A stretch of 64,000 bases of DNA from the NCBI GenBank assembly GCA_936450465.1, contig OW388300.1, positions 16,257,266 to 16,321,265 of the forward strand. The letters run 5' to 3'. Shown here piece by piece: positions 1-11,425 of this stretch (position 1 is its first letter; every line of letters starts with the position of its first letter). The notes beneath the pieces were generated by a model that saw only the letters and a program-made list of their open reading frames with translations, was not told the origin of the DNA and did no database searches. Both the position numbers and the translations under genes were made by a program. The stretch is from Gibbula magus (lineage: Eukaryota > Mollusca > Gastropoda > Trochida > Trochidae).

Positions 1-301
1 AAAGGCGAATTTCACATGTAATGAATAATCATATATAAGAATAAAGAAATCGACACATCTAACTCTAAAAAAACAATGTAGAGGACATCTGAAGAACGCA
101 ATGAGGAATTTACTTATGAAATGAGTAGGACTTCCTGAATTTGAATAGAAACACAAGAATATCCCCTTTAAGTATTTTACTACTTTATTCTAAATGGTAT
201 TTTAAAATTGATATGGGTATTGAGATTACGAAACTGTGAAAAGTGAATAAAGTGTTCATTTCTAGATGATGATACAACGTAATCTTGATCGCTATGTTTA
301 C

Positions 302-622
302 CTTACACACTGGTGTATTTGCTACCATGAAAGCAACTGATTGCATCTTAGGCACTGGTTCGATAGCTTGTGCCGAATCCTTCCTGATAAGAGTACACAG
401 TCGAGTATCTTCAGAGAAAGAGCCTGCAGCACAGTCACTGAAGCTCCAACAAAGATCATAGCAAAGAAAGTCATTTTCCATCTTTTCTCTGTGAAACGCC
501 CCATCCTTCAGCGCCATCTCTCGGAGAAACGTTGGCGGCCTGCAGGGGGCAAGGGGAGGCGACTCTGCCGCCACTTTGAGAACACACAGTACCAACCAGG
601 ATAGAAGCGTGATGTCCCTCAT
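302..622 (-). CDS. Gene A, first coding exon of a secreted PAN/apple-like protein (partial)
   Basis: The ATG at 622-620 opens 107 codons and ends at an AAG|GTAA donor at 302/301, phase 0. Residues 1 to about 20 form a hydrophobic signal peptide. A cysteine module follows with the spacing C-x3-C-x5-C-x11-C (motif LCYDLCWSFSDCAAGSFSED), which resembles a PAN/apple domain. The exon is a clear paralogue of the first exons of genes B (18441-18758) and C (53872-54189), with the same donor position and phase. The remaining exons should lie on the minus strand to the left of this window, and bases 1-301 are the start of intron 1. PAN domains usually bind protein or carbohydrate outside the cell; the ligand here is unknown. 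The family call rests on cysteine spacing only. Confidence 0.8.
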
Positions 623-749
623 CTGAGATAGTTATCATCATAATAATTGATCGAAACAGGTTGTTATTTAAAAATTGTTTTATTTCACATCAAGGATATC
701 AATTTAAATTCTGTGTAAGTGCATTTGAAAACGTCGACAGTGTGATAAA

Positions 750-1260
750 TAACATTAAAGTATTTTCAGCTTTCTGGAGCTTTTGGTACAGGAGAAGAAG
801 ATGAACATAGATGTGTAAGGTCGTGACCCCTGTGACCCTATTTGGGATCATGGAGTCACCAAATCTTCAACTTACATTTCCATTTTCAGCTTTCTGGAAC
901 TTTTGGTACTGGAGAAGAAGATGAAGGTTTTTAAGGTCGTACCTCTATGGCACTATTTGGGATCATTGGATCACCCAATCTACAATTTAGAATCCCCATT
1001 GGCCAATGATTTCGACACAACTTTTCAGCTCTCTAGGCCTGTTGGTACTGAGAAGATGAAACCAGTTTTTTTGGTTGTGACCCCTGTGACCCTATTTGGG
1101 GTCACGGGGTCACCAAATCTATAATTTGGAAGCAATAATGGCCAAAGAGTCTGTACACAGAATTTCAACTTCCTAGACCAAGTGGTTGAGAAGAAGACGA
1201 AAAAGCGAAAAGTATACAGACGGATGGACGGACGCCAGACACCATGCCATGTCATAAGCC
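750..1260 (+). repeat. Dispersed repeat R1, three to four tandem subunits
   Basis: Subunits of roughly 120-145 bp recur, each with the words gagaagaagatgaa (792, 912), gacccctgtgaccctatttg and caccaaatct. The right end carries an acggatggacggacg run. The same subunits form another cluster at 6706-7380 and a single inverted copy at 42226-42372. The class of element is unknown. The small open frames here are shadows of the repeat. Confidence 0.75.
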
Positions 1261-2732
1261 CATCGGGCCTTTCAGGCCAGATCAGCTAACATGAATCTTG
1301 ATGTGTGGCCGACCAAGGCCCCTAGTACTAATTGAACTAACAATTTTTTTTCCGAATGGACATATATTATTAGGTACATTAATAGATATGTTTTGTCATA
1401 CACAAAGGAAACACTACAACTCACAAGTAATTTATGTTAAATCTGTTTGCCGGTAGTCAACAATCAGGAAGCCGAATGAGCAAATTGTAAATCTAGAGTT
1501 ACTTCCCTTGCTCTTGCTACTTGACTATAAGTGATTGATTTTTTAAAAAAAGTATTAGATAAATATTAAGTGATTTAAATAATATTCATGAATAGGTAAT
1601 CAGAGATTTATTGTCGGCTTTATTTTTGAAGGACTATTTCCTGATCATATATCGCCGACATTGTGACCTTCGTTTTGGTGTACTTTCAATGATATTTCTT
1701 CGACTAGGTCAATTCTCTTATCAGATTTGTCTCATAAGCCTTTTTCTTAATAATTACATTGTATCAGATAGAGCTTATTGTGCGAATGTTTATGAAATTT
1801 CAATGTCAATCCCATAACTTGAAGCGTTTTTCAAAAACATTGGTTCCATATAATGAACTAATTTATAACAAATGTAATACTGACATAATTGAAAATGAAT
1901 ACCACATTGTGATAATATGTCCATCATAAATTTAAATAACACTCCAGATCTGAATATATTCCAGCTTATTACTATAGCGCACCTTCAGCTGTAGCATTTC
2001 AAGCGCTAATGAAGGTACAACATATCAGTGTTCTCAAAGAGATATGTATATTCTTGAAGAAAAACTTATGTTGAATTATATTGTAATACCATTAATTGTA
2101 TATATGTCATTTATATGACATACCTGTTGTACTCCTGGCCAAATGGACTTCTTTTCTGAATAAATGAAATGAAATATAGAGCTAACCCCGTGTGTTTCTA
2201 TATCATTAATATAATATATCTGTATACAAATAACGGATTATGTTCCCCATAGGCTCGCAAAATATTATTTTTATTCTAAACATGTGTTATTAATGATACG
2301 GAAACAACATTTTGTTAATAATCTCTATATATCTCCTTTGTATCAAAAGAGGCTAACAAACCACGCTTGCTTCAATGGGAGTGTATTATCCAGTATGTAT
2401 ATCATATGACCTTTAGAAAACGAGTGTGGATTTTTGTATTGTACGATCGATAGCGAGGGTTATACACACACTAGTTTCGTTCAAGTCATATTACACACAT
2501 TGAAGTGTAATTATTTCGTAATTACCCATTTTATTCCATTTGAATCGTGTAAAAAATATATCAGAAACCACCCTCTCCTCTTGCCGTGGCAAGCTGCAAT
2601 GGCGTCACAAATAATTGTTTATGACGTCACAGATGACGAAATACGAGAACTAAGGAGAACTTCAAACATTTGTTTGCACATGTGCTCATACAGAAAATAT
2701 GAACTCGGTTATTTTCAAACATATTATTTAAG
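1261..2732. other. Intergenic, no gene seen; possible LINE 3' end near 2040-2175
   Basis: No supportable coding region. The AT-rich stretch 2040-2175 ends with a tggactt...aataaatgaaatgaaat sequence that looks like the 3' end of a non-LTR retrotransposon. That identification is weak. Confidence 0.35.
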
Positions 2733-2990
2733 GGGTCTTAAGGGGGCTGTATCACGTTTTTAACAAATTTTATTATTTTCAATTTTCCCATTTATAATGA
2801 TTGTTTATGTCCTTTACATTTACTGTAAAGTGTAAACCATCTTATTACACAAACCAATTATAATTATCCGTAGTGGTAATAACGTTGTTGAGTACAAAGC
2901 AAAAAGTGCATGGCTGCGATTTTAATGTGAACACAATTTATTATTTCGAATTACAGAAACGATTCCCATTGCTTTTCCGAACCATATACA
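2733..2990 (-). mobile_element. Truncated copy of the TTAA-flanked inverted-repeat element M1
   Basis: Starts with a ttaagggggctgtatcacg terminus and is the reverse-oriented homologue of 5226-5533, sharing blocks such as ttacacaaaccaattataa and gaaacgattccc. It lacks the opposite terminus: the sequence stops where the SINE at 2994-3261 begins, so the SINE probably landed in or deleted the far end. Confidence 0.65.
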
Positions 2991-2993
2991 CTC

Positions 2994-3261
2994 ATATATC
3001 ACGGCTGCTGGTATTATTGCAGGGAGAAAGCCCACAACGCCATTAAGGTCATGCATTGCGGTTAACCCTGCAAGCATCGGCTAGAACTAGCGAACCATGG
3101 GTGGTACTGCGCTGAAATTCAGTGTAGCATTGCACCGAAACCTTACTGCGTGTAGAACAGTTCTCAACCGCAGACAAAGTTGCCGAGCCTCTGGCGGGAT
3201 TCGAACCCCGGACCTCTTGATCCGAAGCCGAACGCGCTAACAACCGCGCTATCCCGCCCCT
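2994..3261 (-). mobile_element. tRNA-derived SINE (3' truncated copy)
   Basis: Read on the minus strand it begins with a tRNA-like head at about 3261-3190. This has an A-box-like tagcgcggttgttagcgcg and a B-box-like ggttcgaatccc, the RNA polymerase III promoter elements of tRNA-SINEs. The body matches the full copies at 46942-47223 and 52724-53053. It stops in the atatcacggctgctgg block, without the CTCAC tail. No target duplication was found. Confidence 0.8.
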
Positions 3262-3379
3262 TACATGTATGTCTAACAAATGTTTATTATGTTTTATATA
3301 ACAAGCAGGAGCTGGCCATGTCAGTTATGGTCAGATCTATTTGCTCTGACGCACCTTGCTGACCAGCGTTTAATGGTGT

Positions 3380-3610
3380 GATTATAATTTATAGTGATTA
3401 TAATTTTCAAGTTAACTCTATACAAAATACAGATCCTACCTTCATCAATTTGCCCAGATAAGATCCGGTTATTTTCGTTGTTGCCAATATCAACCTCAAA
3501 ACAACGTTCCAAATATTTTGTTTTCAACATTTCATTAATATTTAAGTTGACTGAAATTAATACTGAAACGTTAAATGAGTGTTCGGTTTCATTGAAGTAG
3601 TCTATACAAT
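3380..3610. repeat. Segment resembling 7560-7740 (duplicated flank)
   Basis: Partial similarity to 7560-7740: words such as tttaagttgattgaaa/tttaagttgactgaaa occur in the same order. It probably belongs to the duplicated, non-coding neighbourhood of the tandem genes. No gene is seen from 3262 to 4200. Confidence 0.45.
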
Positions 3611-4204
3611 TTTGGAAGAGAAAAATCTTAAGATTTTTCTGAAAACATTTCAATAGTAATAGATCGTGTAAACAAATATTAAGAGATGTACTGAAATCTT
3701 TATGTAGGGAAAGCAACGGAAACCTCATATTCAGGAATGGAATATATAAATATCTTAAGATTTGTTCTATACAGTCTTGAGATATTGTAATAAAAGTTTT
3801 TTTTATGAAAACGCGTCTTCATTGAAAAGATAACTTTGAACCTTAACTTTTAATTAAAAAATATGTTGATGAAGAAAATGCTTAAATGAAAAAAATAGAC
3901 ATTAATGATGAACATATTTGATGGAAATGTTGACTTAAATGTTGTATTAGCAACCAAAATGCAATATCAGGGCAAAACTTTGATAATAACAATAATAATG
4001 GTTATTTAAATCGCGTACGTTTCCATCCACTAGTGCATGCTCAAGGTGGTACCACCCTTACCTGCAGTCAGATCGCACTTTATAATCATGAATGGTCTGC
4101 GGTTAATTTTGTTAAAATTCTCCATCGGATCATTGGTTAAAAATCAACATGATCAAAAGATGTGCACATGAAACCTTTTGCAAAATTCAAGTGTCTGTCA
4201 GGCT

Positions 4205-4615
4205 GTCATTGAATTTTTATCGCCAGGGTGAAATGGGGGAGGGGGGTTATGTCGTTGCGCAGCCCGCCTGCCCGACCGTCCGTACCGACAATGGTACTTG
4301 TGTTCTTAAATCAACACTCCCAAAGTTTTTATTCAATTTTTCTGAAATTTGCTTAACTTTAAATTCGTCAGCTTTTGAAAAGTTTATGCTTCCAATGTCA
4401 CATGCTGAGTCATAACCGTTGACCTTGTGACCTTGACCTTGATGTAGGATCCATTTCGTGAGAAACTTAACCATAATATTTGTTGGATTGATGATAGGCC
4501 TTCGATATTTGACATGCTTATTTATTTAATAGATAATTATATTCCTCTTACATTTAAACTGCCTTTTGCGCGGATAAGGAACCCGCGGGTTCTTGTGCTC
4601 TCAGAGCACTCTTGT
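4205..4615 (+). repeat. Dispersed repeat R2 with two adjacent palindromes
   Basis: A repeat rich in tgaccttgaccttgatg and ccgtccgtacc words. The right end holds the perfect 14-bp palindrome gaacccgcgggttc (4579-4592), followed closely by gtgctctcagagcac (4595-4609; 7-bp arms). An opposite-oriented relative lies at about 45030-45660, beginning with gagcacaagaaccc. The element class is unknown. Confidence 0.55.
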
Positions 4616-5221
4616 TGGAAATAACGCAGCGTCAATAAAATCCCATCACTAACAATGACAATGAAATGAGTGAAATAACCTCAAACGAATCCTGTGATTG
4701 TCAAGTCAGTGGTACGTGTCTATAAAAGTTGACAATACTTTTCGAATAATTATTTGTATTTGAATTATTAAATAACAACAATTTCCTCACAAATACATTG
4801 AATGAATATAAGAGGAACTTTATGACGTATCATTGACCAAGTTGATCACTTACTGAATAATTCACATGAGAAAATAAAAACTGTAGTTTTGAAAAAAATT
4901 ACCCCTGGCCACTTTAAAGAGCTGCCCAAACTGTAACTGTTTACAATGAGGTTTCAAATGAGAATATCTAATGCAACACTCAACTGTCTCCATATAATGC
5001 AAACATGCAACCTGATTCGTCTAGTTTTGACGTTGATATGGTGCTTCAAAGACAGCCACATTACATGGTTTTTGCAATGAAATACACAGGTAGGTGAACA
5101 AACTTTTGGTACGCAGCTGAAGAACAGCATAACATGCCACTTTAGATATTCTAATTTTCTCTTATGATATACATGTAGCCCAAAGCATTATATGTTTAAT
5201 ATGAAATGAAAAAAGTTAAAC

Positions 5222-5537
5222 TTAAAGGGGCAGTAGCACGTTTTTTCGCTCCACAAGACCCCTCTCTTAGGAAAATCAAGTTAAAAATGACTGTACCTAG
5301 TTTGGTAAAGCCACGGGAATCGTTTATGTAATTCGATATAATAAAATGTGTTCACAATAAAATGGCCGCCATGCAAGTTTTTCTTTATACGCAACACCAC
5401 TATTACCACTACTTATAATTGGTTTGTGTAATAATATGTTTTACCCTCTAAAATAAAAATAAATGACATAAACTATCATTATAAATGGGAAATTTGAAAA
5501 CATATTTTTTTCAAAAAACGTGCTACAGCCCCTTTAA
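5222..5537 (+). mobile_element. M1: short non-autonomous DNA element with terminal inverted repeats, TTAA-flanked
   Basis: The left terminus AGGGGCAGTAGCACG (from 5226) is mirrored by CGTGCTACAGCCCCT (to 5533), and the inverted repeat continues into a T/A run. TTAA lies immediately outside both ends (5222-5225, 5534-5537), as expected for a TTAA target duplication of the piggyBac type. The interior of 308 bp has no transposase. Other copies: 2733-2990 (truncated) and probably 55556-56219. Confidence 0.75.
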
Positions 5538-5555
5538 AGTAAGTAATTTGAATTG

Positions 5556-5840
5556 GAAATAACATCACTTCTATCCAATGATTTCAAGAAGATTAGTGGC
5601 ATGAGTTTATGTTTATTGGTATTTGAGTGTTTTGACAATTCCTTGAGAAAAATAATTGCACGCGATCCACAGTTACAGTAGAAAAGATTTCCACCAATCG
5701 TATGCATCAGGCAATGTTTAGGACGTTTTGAGGGTCAGTTGTATATTGGAATACCTCTGTTGGGAATAACCTGTCTGCCTTGTTGATCACCACTCTCATC
5801 AGTGCCAATACTAACAGCCGTTGATAGGTCTGAAAGATCC
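5556..5840 (-). pseudogene. Duplicated segment D1, copy 1 (possible old terminal exon plus 3' UTR)
   Basis: This segment is clearly similar to 11125-11425. Read on the minus strand, both share a short open stretch ending in NRGIPIYN and a TGA, then a conserved non-coding stretch. Copy 1 has an acceptor-like tttcag just before the open stretch. It may be the last exon and 3' UTR of a lost gene copy, or an old dispersed repeat. No protein family is recognised. Confidence 0.4.
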
Positions 5841-6705
5841 AGAACTAATAATGAATGCACATAGCAAGTGCCCTCTGATCAGATTGATCCGCTTTTACAC
5901 CTTGTTATGAGAGAAATCAGTCTGGGTAGGACACTGTAATGAGAAACGGAACCATTTCCGTTATCTGTGTGAGAAAGTTAACCTACATGTATATTCCTTG
6001 GAAAGGTTAAAAACAAAGTTCTAATTTGCAACAATAATCTATTACTAAATGTAATATTCAGGAAACGAAATCATGATTTCAAATTCTTATTATAGTATAT
6101 ATATGGTTACCATCAAAACTGTTTTTACACACAGCCAATTTAAAATACCATCTTAAGAAAAATTTAAGGTGCAAAACTGGGATTTACATTTAAGTTTAGT
6201 AAATCCTGAGGGCACCTGCAGATAACGAAATAGATTTCATAATGTGTTTGTTCATTGGCGTGTTAATAGTGAAAGTTAAACTGGTATAGATGCCGGAGCT
6301 TGTCGACAACATTAATGCAACAGTTTAACTTGATATTTCAATCCACAAAAGATGAATGCGATTGAAAGGTAGAGTAACAGAAGTCAATTTAACTCAACTT
6401 AATATTATCTGTTTATGTTTCTGAAAAAAAACCAGCCTTTTGTGAAATAACCATTTTGGAATATAGTTAGCTAAGGTAAAAAAGCACATTTTGACTTAAT
6501 TAATGATGTCCTGCATGATTTACGTGGGAATGTTTTTATTAAATGGTAAACAGTCTGGTCATACTACATTTAGACTCTGAAATGAATATATTGTAAAATT
6601 TCACAATTTGAAAAATACAAAAACTAGATGAGCATTTGCGGGACATCATCATCAATAAAAGAGAGCCATGGGCTCTGTAGCTCGTCAGGGTTTATATTGT
6701 TTAAT
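5841..6705. other. Intergenic, nothing recognised
   Basis: AT-rich sequence without a supported gene, RNA or named repeat. Confidence 0.5.
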
Positions 6706-7380
6706 GATGAAGACTGAAATGTATTTTCAGATCATGGTCCGTGAGGCCTATATTTGAGGCCACAGGTCACCGAATCTATAATCTAAATCTCAATTAGCTA
6801 AAGAGTCTGTAAACAACAGTACAGCCTTCTAGATATGTTATTTCTGGAGAAGAAGATGAACATAGGTTTTTAGTTCATGGCCTCTGAGGCCCTTATTAGG
6901 GGCCTAGAGTCACCAAATCTACAATTTAAAATCTCCATTGGCTAAAAACTCTGCACACCATTCACCCCTCTAGGTATTTTTTTTCTGGAGAAGAAGATGA
7001 AAATAGGATTTAAGGTCTTGGCCTGTGAGGCGCTTATTTGGAGCACCAGGGTCACCAATCAACAATTTAAAATCTCCATTGACTAAGAGTCTGCACACAA
7101 CATTTCAGCTCTCTAGACCTTTTGGAACTGGAGAAGAAGATAAAAATAGGTTTTTAAGGTTGTGACCCCTAAAACCCCATTTGGGGTCATGGGGTCAAGA
7201 AATCTACAATTTAGAATCACATTTGCCAAGGAGTATGTACACAACATTTCAGCTCACCAGACCTTTTGGAACTGGAGAAGAAGATGAAAATAGGTTTTTA
7301 AGGTTGTGACCCCTGTGACCCAATTCAGCTCTCTAAAAGTCATCGGTTCTGGAGGAAGTTGAAAAAGAAAAGTTTACGGA
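6706..7380 (+). repeat. Dispersed repeat R1, about five tandem subunits
   Basis: Same family as 750-1260. The gagaagaaga word occurs at 6847, 6988, 7131 and 7274, so the period is about 141-143 bp. Each subunit carries aggtttttaaggt, gacccct and accaaatctacaattta blocks. No coding frame runs through the array. Confidence 0.8.
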
Positions 7381-7549
7381 TGTTTGGACGTAATGACTCA
7401 AAATGCTCAAAATGTTAAATTAAATGCATATATTTTGAGTCTTAATCACAACAGAAAATAGTGTTACATTGTAACCATAAGTGAGTTCAGTTTCTTCGTC
7501 CCATCTCTCCCGAATAATGTGTTATTAATTTAAAATAGTTTATTATCTA

Positions 7550-8080
7550 AACATTATTTTGTATCGAGTAGAACCTACTTTTTAACAATTCACTTAGATT
7601 AGTGCCAGGATACATTTTGTCGCCAATAACAACGTCAAAATAATAAATATGTCCACCACTCATGCATATTTAAGTTGATTGAAAATATATTGAAATGTGT
7701 TGGAATGTTAATTTCATACTGGTATTCTTCTAGCTAAATGTATATGTTTTGGAAATTAAACAATCTTTCAGCGTTGTATTGGTTACAAACAATACTAAAT
7801 GTAACTGATTTTGATAATGTTTTACTCACATCAATACCATGGCTTCCAAAAGAGACTGTATCTTAATGAATTTATGAAGTTTGATAAATATGAAATTTTT
7901 TTACAAGTGTACATTAATTCATGCAACCAAACAACTTCATTATTTATTAATTTGAATGTTGGTGTTCCGCACGAAAAAAAACCCATATTTTGATCATTCT
8001 GTAATTGTTTTTACTTACTTCGAAAAATACTCTTCAAAATAAACTGAATATTGAAATATAGTTGCAATGATAAACGGATT
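7550..8080. repeat. Duplicated flank segment D2, copy 1
   Basis: The stretch from about 7770 to 8070 matches 24930-25235 in order, with shared words ttggttacaaac, tcaataccatggcttccaaaa and aataaac(t/a)gaatattgaa. It lies about 7 kb upstream of gene A, while the second copy lies about 6 kb upstream of gene B, so it probably travelled with the tandem gene duplication. Confidence 0.65.
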
Positions 8081-8306
8081 CAGCGCTCACATAATTGATT
8101 ACATTATTTAGAATATAAAAAATTGATTCATCTTGTCTATGTTACTGTGTATCTTCCATAACAAATGGCACGTCCCTAGAATGTCTGTATGATTATGGAG
8201 ATCCAAATGTCTCATGTCAAAATCAAACGATTGTAAAATAAATCAATATAGCGCCGAAAACATGTGACCTGCGAATTCACTTTGATTTACTTTTCTGCTC
8301 GTATTG

Positions 8307-8618
8307 TTATTGACATCTTTCACTTCTCCTACTTCTTGGAATGACTGCTCTGTGGTCTGTATGCCGTAGACGTTGTAACAGCGTGTTGGTGCATACACTG
8401 TACAGCCAAGGTTCTTGAAATTTGAACATGTGACTCTCTTTGTTTAAAATTTCTATGGCTATGCTTGGTCCGTTTAAGCGGCATGTAGACCGACCACGTG
8501 TCCGGCGTATGCGTTCCTGGACGAGGTTGTAGTTGAAACAAGTGTATCGGCGCACAGACAGGAAGACGTCATCATCCCTCAAACTAGCTTCAATAAACGT
8601 GTCATTTATATCATACAA
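8307..8618 (-). pseudogene. Possible DNA-transposon transposase relic
   Basis: An open stretch of 103 codons with arginine-rich words such as VQERIRRTRGRSTCRLNGPS. This faintly resembles the linker region of Tc1-like transposases. There is no DDE motif and the flanks show no terminal repeats. It could equally be chance. Confidence 0.22.
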
Positions 8619-8656
8619 GTATTTTTTGGAAATTATTTTTTTAAATGTTTTTTTTT

Positions 8657-8725
8657 CACAGCATTAGTTAACAGGTACACACAGCATTAGTTAACAGGAA
8701 CACACAACATTAGTTAACAGGTACA
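8657..8725 (+). repeat. Three tandem copies of a 23-bp unit
   Basis: The unit starts with cacagcattagttaacagg at 8657, 8680 and 8703, with one or two changes per copy. Confidence 0.9.
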
Positions 8726-8919
8726 AATGTAAAACAAGTTTTCCTGAACATGCTGGTATCATTAATGCAATAAAATCATATTTAGTAAACTCAAACATTA
8801 GAATAGAGAAACACTGGATATGCCACTAATACCATTTTTTTTTATTGAAAATATTACTAAAAAGAGAAAACGTTGTCGAATATTCTAATATATATTACAA
8901 GAATCAGAAATCATGGGGG

Positions 8920-9480
8920 TAAGGTACAAATACAGAATGAAATGGGAACGAGATTTGGAATGTCCAATCAACGAAACTGAATGGATACATATAAACCAGT
9001 TGCCTTTTATGTCCAATCTAAGTTAAAAAACAAAATGGTTTCAATATTAAATTCTTCATAAAATACTCCCGACAAATGATCTGCATAAGATGAAAATCAA
9101 AGATGATAATAAACTTAGCTTCTGTGAGGACGAAACAGAGACCATAAGTAACCCTTTCTTCGATTGTTCTACTGTCAAAAATCTTTGGAATAAAGTTTAG
9201 GAATGGATAGAGACACACACAAGCAAACATAAACCTGTCAAAAAGGAATATTTGCCTTGGATATCCTGAATATAGAAATAAAGTATTGAATATGATCACC
9301 ATAACTGTTAAGTACAAATTATACAGAACAAAGCAAAATGGACTGAAACCAAACATAATTTACATCAAGAATGACATCAAGAAGGCTTACAACATTGAAA
9401 AATATAAATCATACGCAACTTGCAACTATGCTAAATTCATGACATTATGGTTAACCTGTCATTTGCTATTAAAAGATTAA
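8920..9480 (+). pseudogene. LINE (non-LTR retrotransposon) C-terminal ORF relic
   Basis: Frames with several stops carry the end of a reverse transcriptase polyprotein. The words KNLW/FGIKF, LGYPEYRNKVLNMI, KLYRTKQNGLKP and YIKNDIKKAYNIEKY are typical of the region after the RT domain (zinc-binding-in-RT type) in animal LINEs. The last open run (9286-9480) ends at TAA. The copy is dead, and the RT core itself is not visible in the window. Confidence 0.6.
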
Positions 9481-10967
9481 TGTTAAACAAATTCATGTTG
9501 ATAATCCTTTGTTCCACTTAAATTAAAAACCCTTTAAAAATTATATCAAATCTGAAGCTTGATTAGAACTAATGATGATGAGTAAATTGTTATCCTCATC
9601 CATGTTATCAGCTTCTGCCTAAGTGTTTGTATGCTTTTCGTTGTATACTAATTTGTATATGTAATGTGCATGTACATGTACAACAAAAAGAAATAACTAT
9701 TAACAAAATGAACATGTCATTTATATATTATTTAAGTATTTTAAAAATTTGTGTTATTGTATTAATATTATATTAGCGTGTAATGTATTGTATGTAAAGA
9801 ACCAGTAATATTTTAGAATAAATTAGTTAACTATCCAATTGTCAAAAGCAAATTCATTAGTTATTGAATGTCTCAAGGATAACATTTGTCCTCCATTATA
9901 GGCAGCCTTCGCATAGTTGGGGAAATTTGCATTAAGCCGATTTCGCCAGTTACGCCGCTTCCGGGTGCACCTGGTCCAGAATCAAGCATAGCCTTAGGCT
10001 ATCTCCCTGCAGTCTAACTAACTACGGTCAGCATGGCTACTTTTCTGTATGATGTTTGTATGGTGTGACAAAATTTCATGTCTTCAGCTGGTTTTGCAAT
10101 ATTTTCTTGCACATCCAATTCCTGGAGCACATGCAGGTTACTTTTTCACCTCAAAATGTTGCAGCCTACTTCCCCAGATGTTCATGGCAGCAATGCTGAG
10201 TCCCTACTGACACTACCCTTTCTTTTTAACTACGAGGAACTAGCAAATCTTCATGAATCTATTGGTTGATTGCACATGGAACAGATGTCCAATATGCATT
10301 TTCGATATGCCTCCTAACTTTTCTTGTTGACCCTCTTGAGCCAGATGTTTTTAAGTGACTTTATAGCAAACATTTATTTTATGACGAGCAATGAAATACT
10401 GGGATCAGTGAAATAAACTGTGTATCAAGCTACAGTGAAAACAACTTATATTCCCACTGTGACAAGTGACTGACTTAATTTGACGTCATAAAACAATGGC
10501 GAAATGGCTTAAGACGTCACATTGTTACTGTGGTGACGAGATATTCCTAGCGGCTGCTCAACACGAAAACGACCCTGTTCTGGCGTACAAGGATAACATC
10601 TTATAATAAATAGAATATCTGTCAATTTTTGACAAATACAATGTCTATCTCATCGAGTGAGGTGAATGTTTTCGTGGACCTGATTCGCTGAACACTGTCA
10701 CAGAGATTAAATTTGTACCTGCATAAACTTTATATCGGGACGTCACGTACCATAACATTTAGCCACACTCCCATGATGTGATGTTCATGGCTAGTTGTGT
10801 TGTGGATTTTCATTGGCTGATGAACGCGGTGGAGGCCGGGCTAATAATCCAAAGACGTTGACATCTTGTGTCGTCATACACTTAAATAGTACAGCTGATT
10901 GTTGCAAATTTGTATATTAAGAGCAATGAAATCTTTTCAAAACATGGGTACGAGTTTATTTATTCAT
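9481..10967. other. Intergenic, nothing recognised
   Basis: No gene, RNA gene or named repeat is supported. The short open frame at 10078-10269 has no homology I recognise and no splice context. Confidence 0.5.
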
Positions 10968-11075
10968 AAGAATGGACTTTAAAATTTGATAAGTTCATGG
11001 AGGTATAAACTTCGAAAACGCTCTGCAAAAAAGTTTATACCTCCATGAACTTAATACATATTGAAGTCAATTCTT
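10968..11075. repeat. Long hairpin: 45-nt arms, 18-nt loop
   Basis: The arms 10968-11012 and 11031-11075 are inverted copies. The inner 23 bp (taagttcatggaggtataaa and three more bases) are perfect and the outer 22 bp have several mismatches. The spacer is 18 nt. It could be a miniature foldback element or the template of a structured small RNA; no transcript evidence is available. Confidence 0.85.
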
Positions 11076-11124
11076 AAGAGACTCTCTTTGTCAAATTTAA
11101 GATGAAAAAGAGTGAAATGTTAAG

Positions 11125-11425
11125 TAAGGTCATAATCATTGGAAAGGACATCACATTTATCCACTGATTACAAGAAGATTAGAAGAACAACTTTATGTAT
11201 ATTGGCGTTAGAGTGTTTTGACAATTTCTTGAGAATAATTGTGTGAGATCCACAGTTACAGAAGAACAGAATGGCACCAATCGCATGCATTAGGCAATGT
11301 TTAGGAGGTATTGAGAGGTCAGTTGTATATTGGAATACCTCTATTAGGAATATCAGGATTAATCTGTCTGGATTGATTACCAACTCTCGCACCTGTCACT
11401 ATTGCCGAATGAACAACATCATTCC
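11125..11425 (-). pseudogene. Duplicated segment D1, copy 2 (possible old terminal exon plus 3' UTR)
   Basis: Homologous to 5556-5840 on the same strand. The minus-strand frame from an acceptor-like tttttcag at about 11494 stays open to the TGA after NRGIPIYN. Because the segment lies just downstream of gene B's stop (12148), it might be an alternative last exon, but the phase from exon 8 does not fit simply. Confidence 0.35.

Noticed and set aside
3049..3279. Open frames over the SINE copies (also 46811-47200 and 52651-52911)
   Set aside because: They are translations of the SINE sequence.
9018..9356. Hydrophobic minus-strand open frame
   Set aside because: It is the antisense shadow of the LINE relic read on the plus strand.
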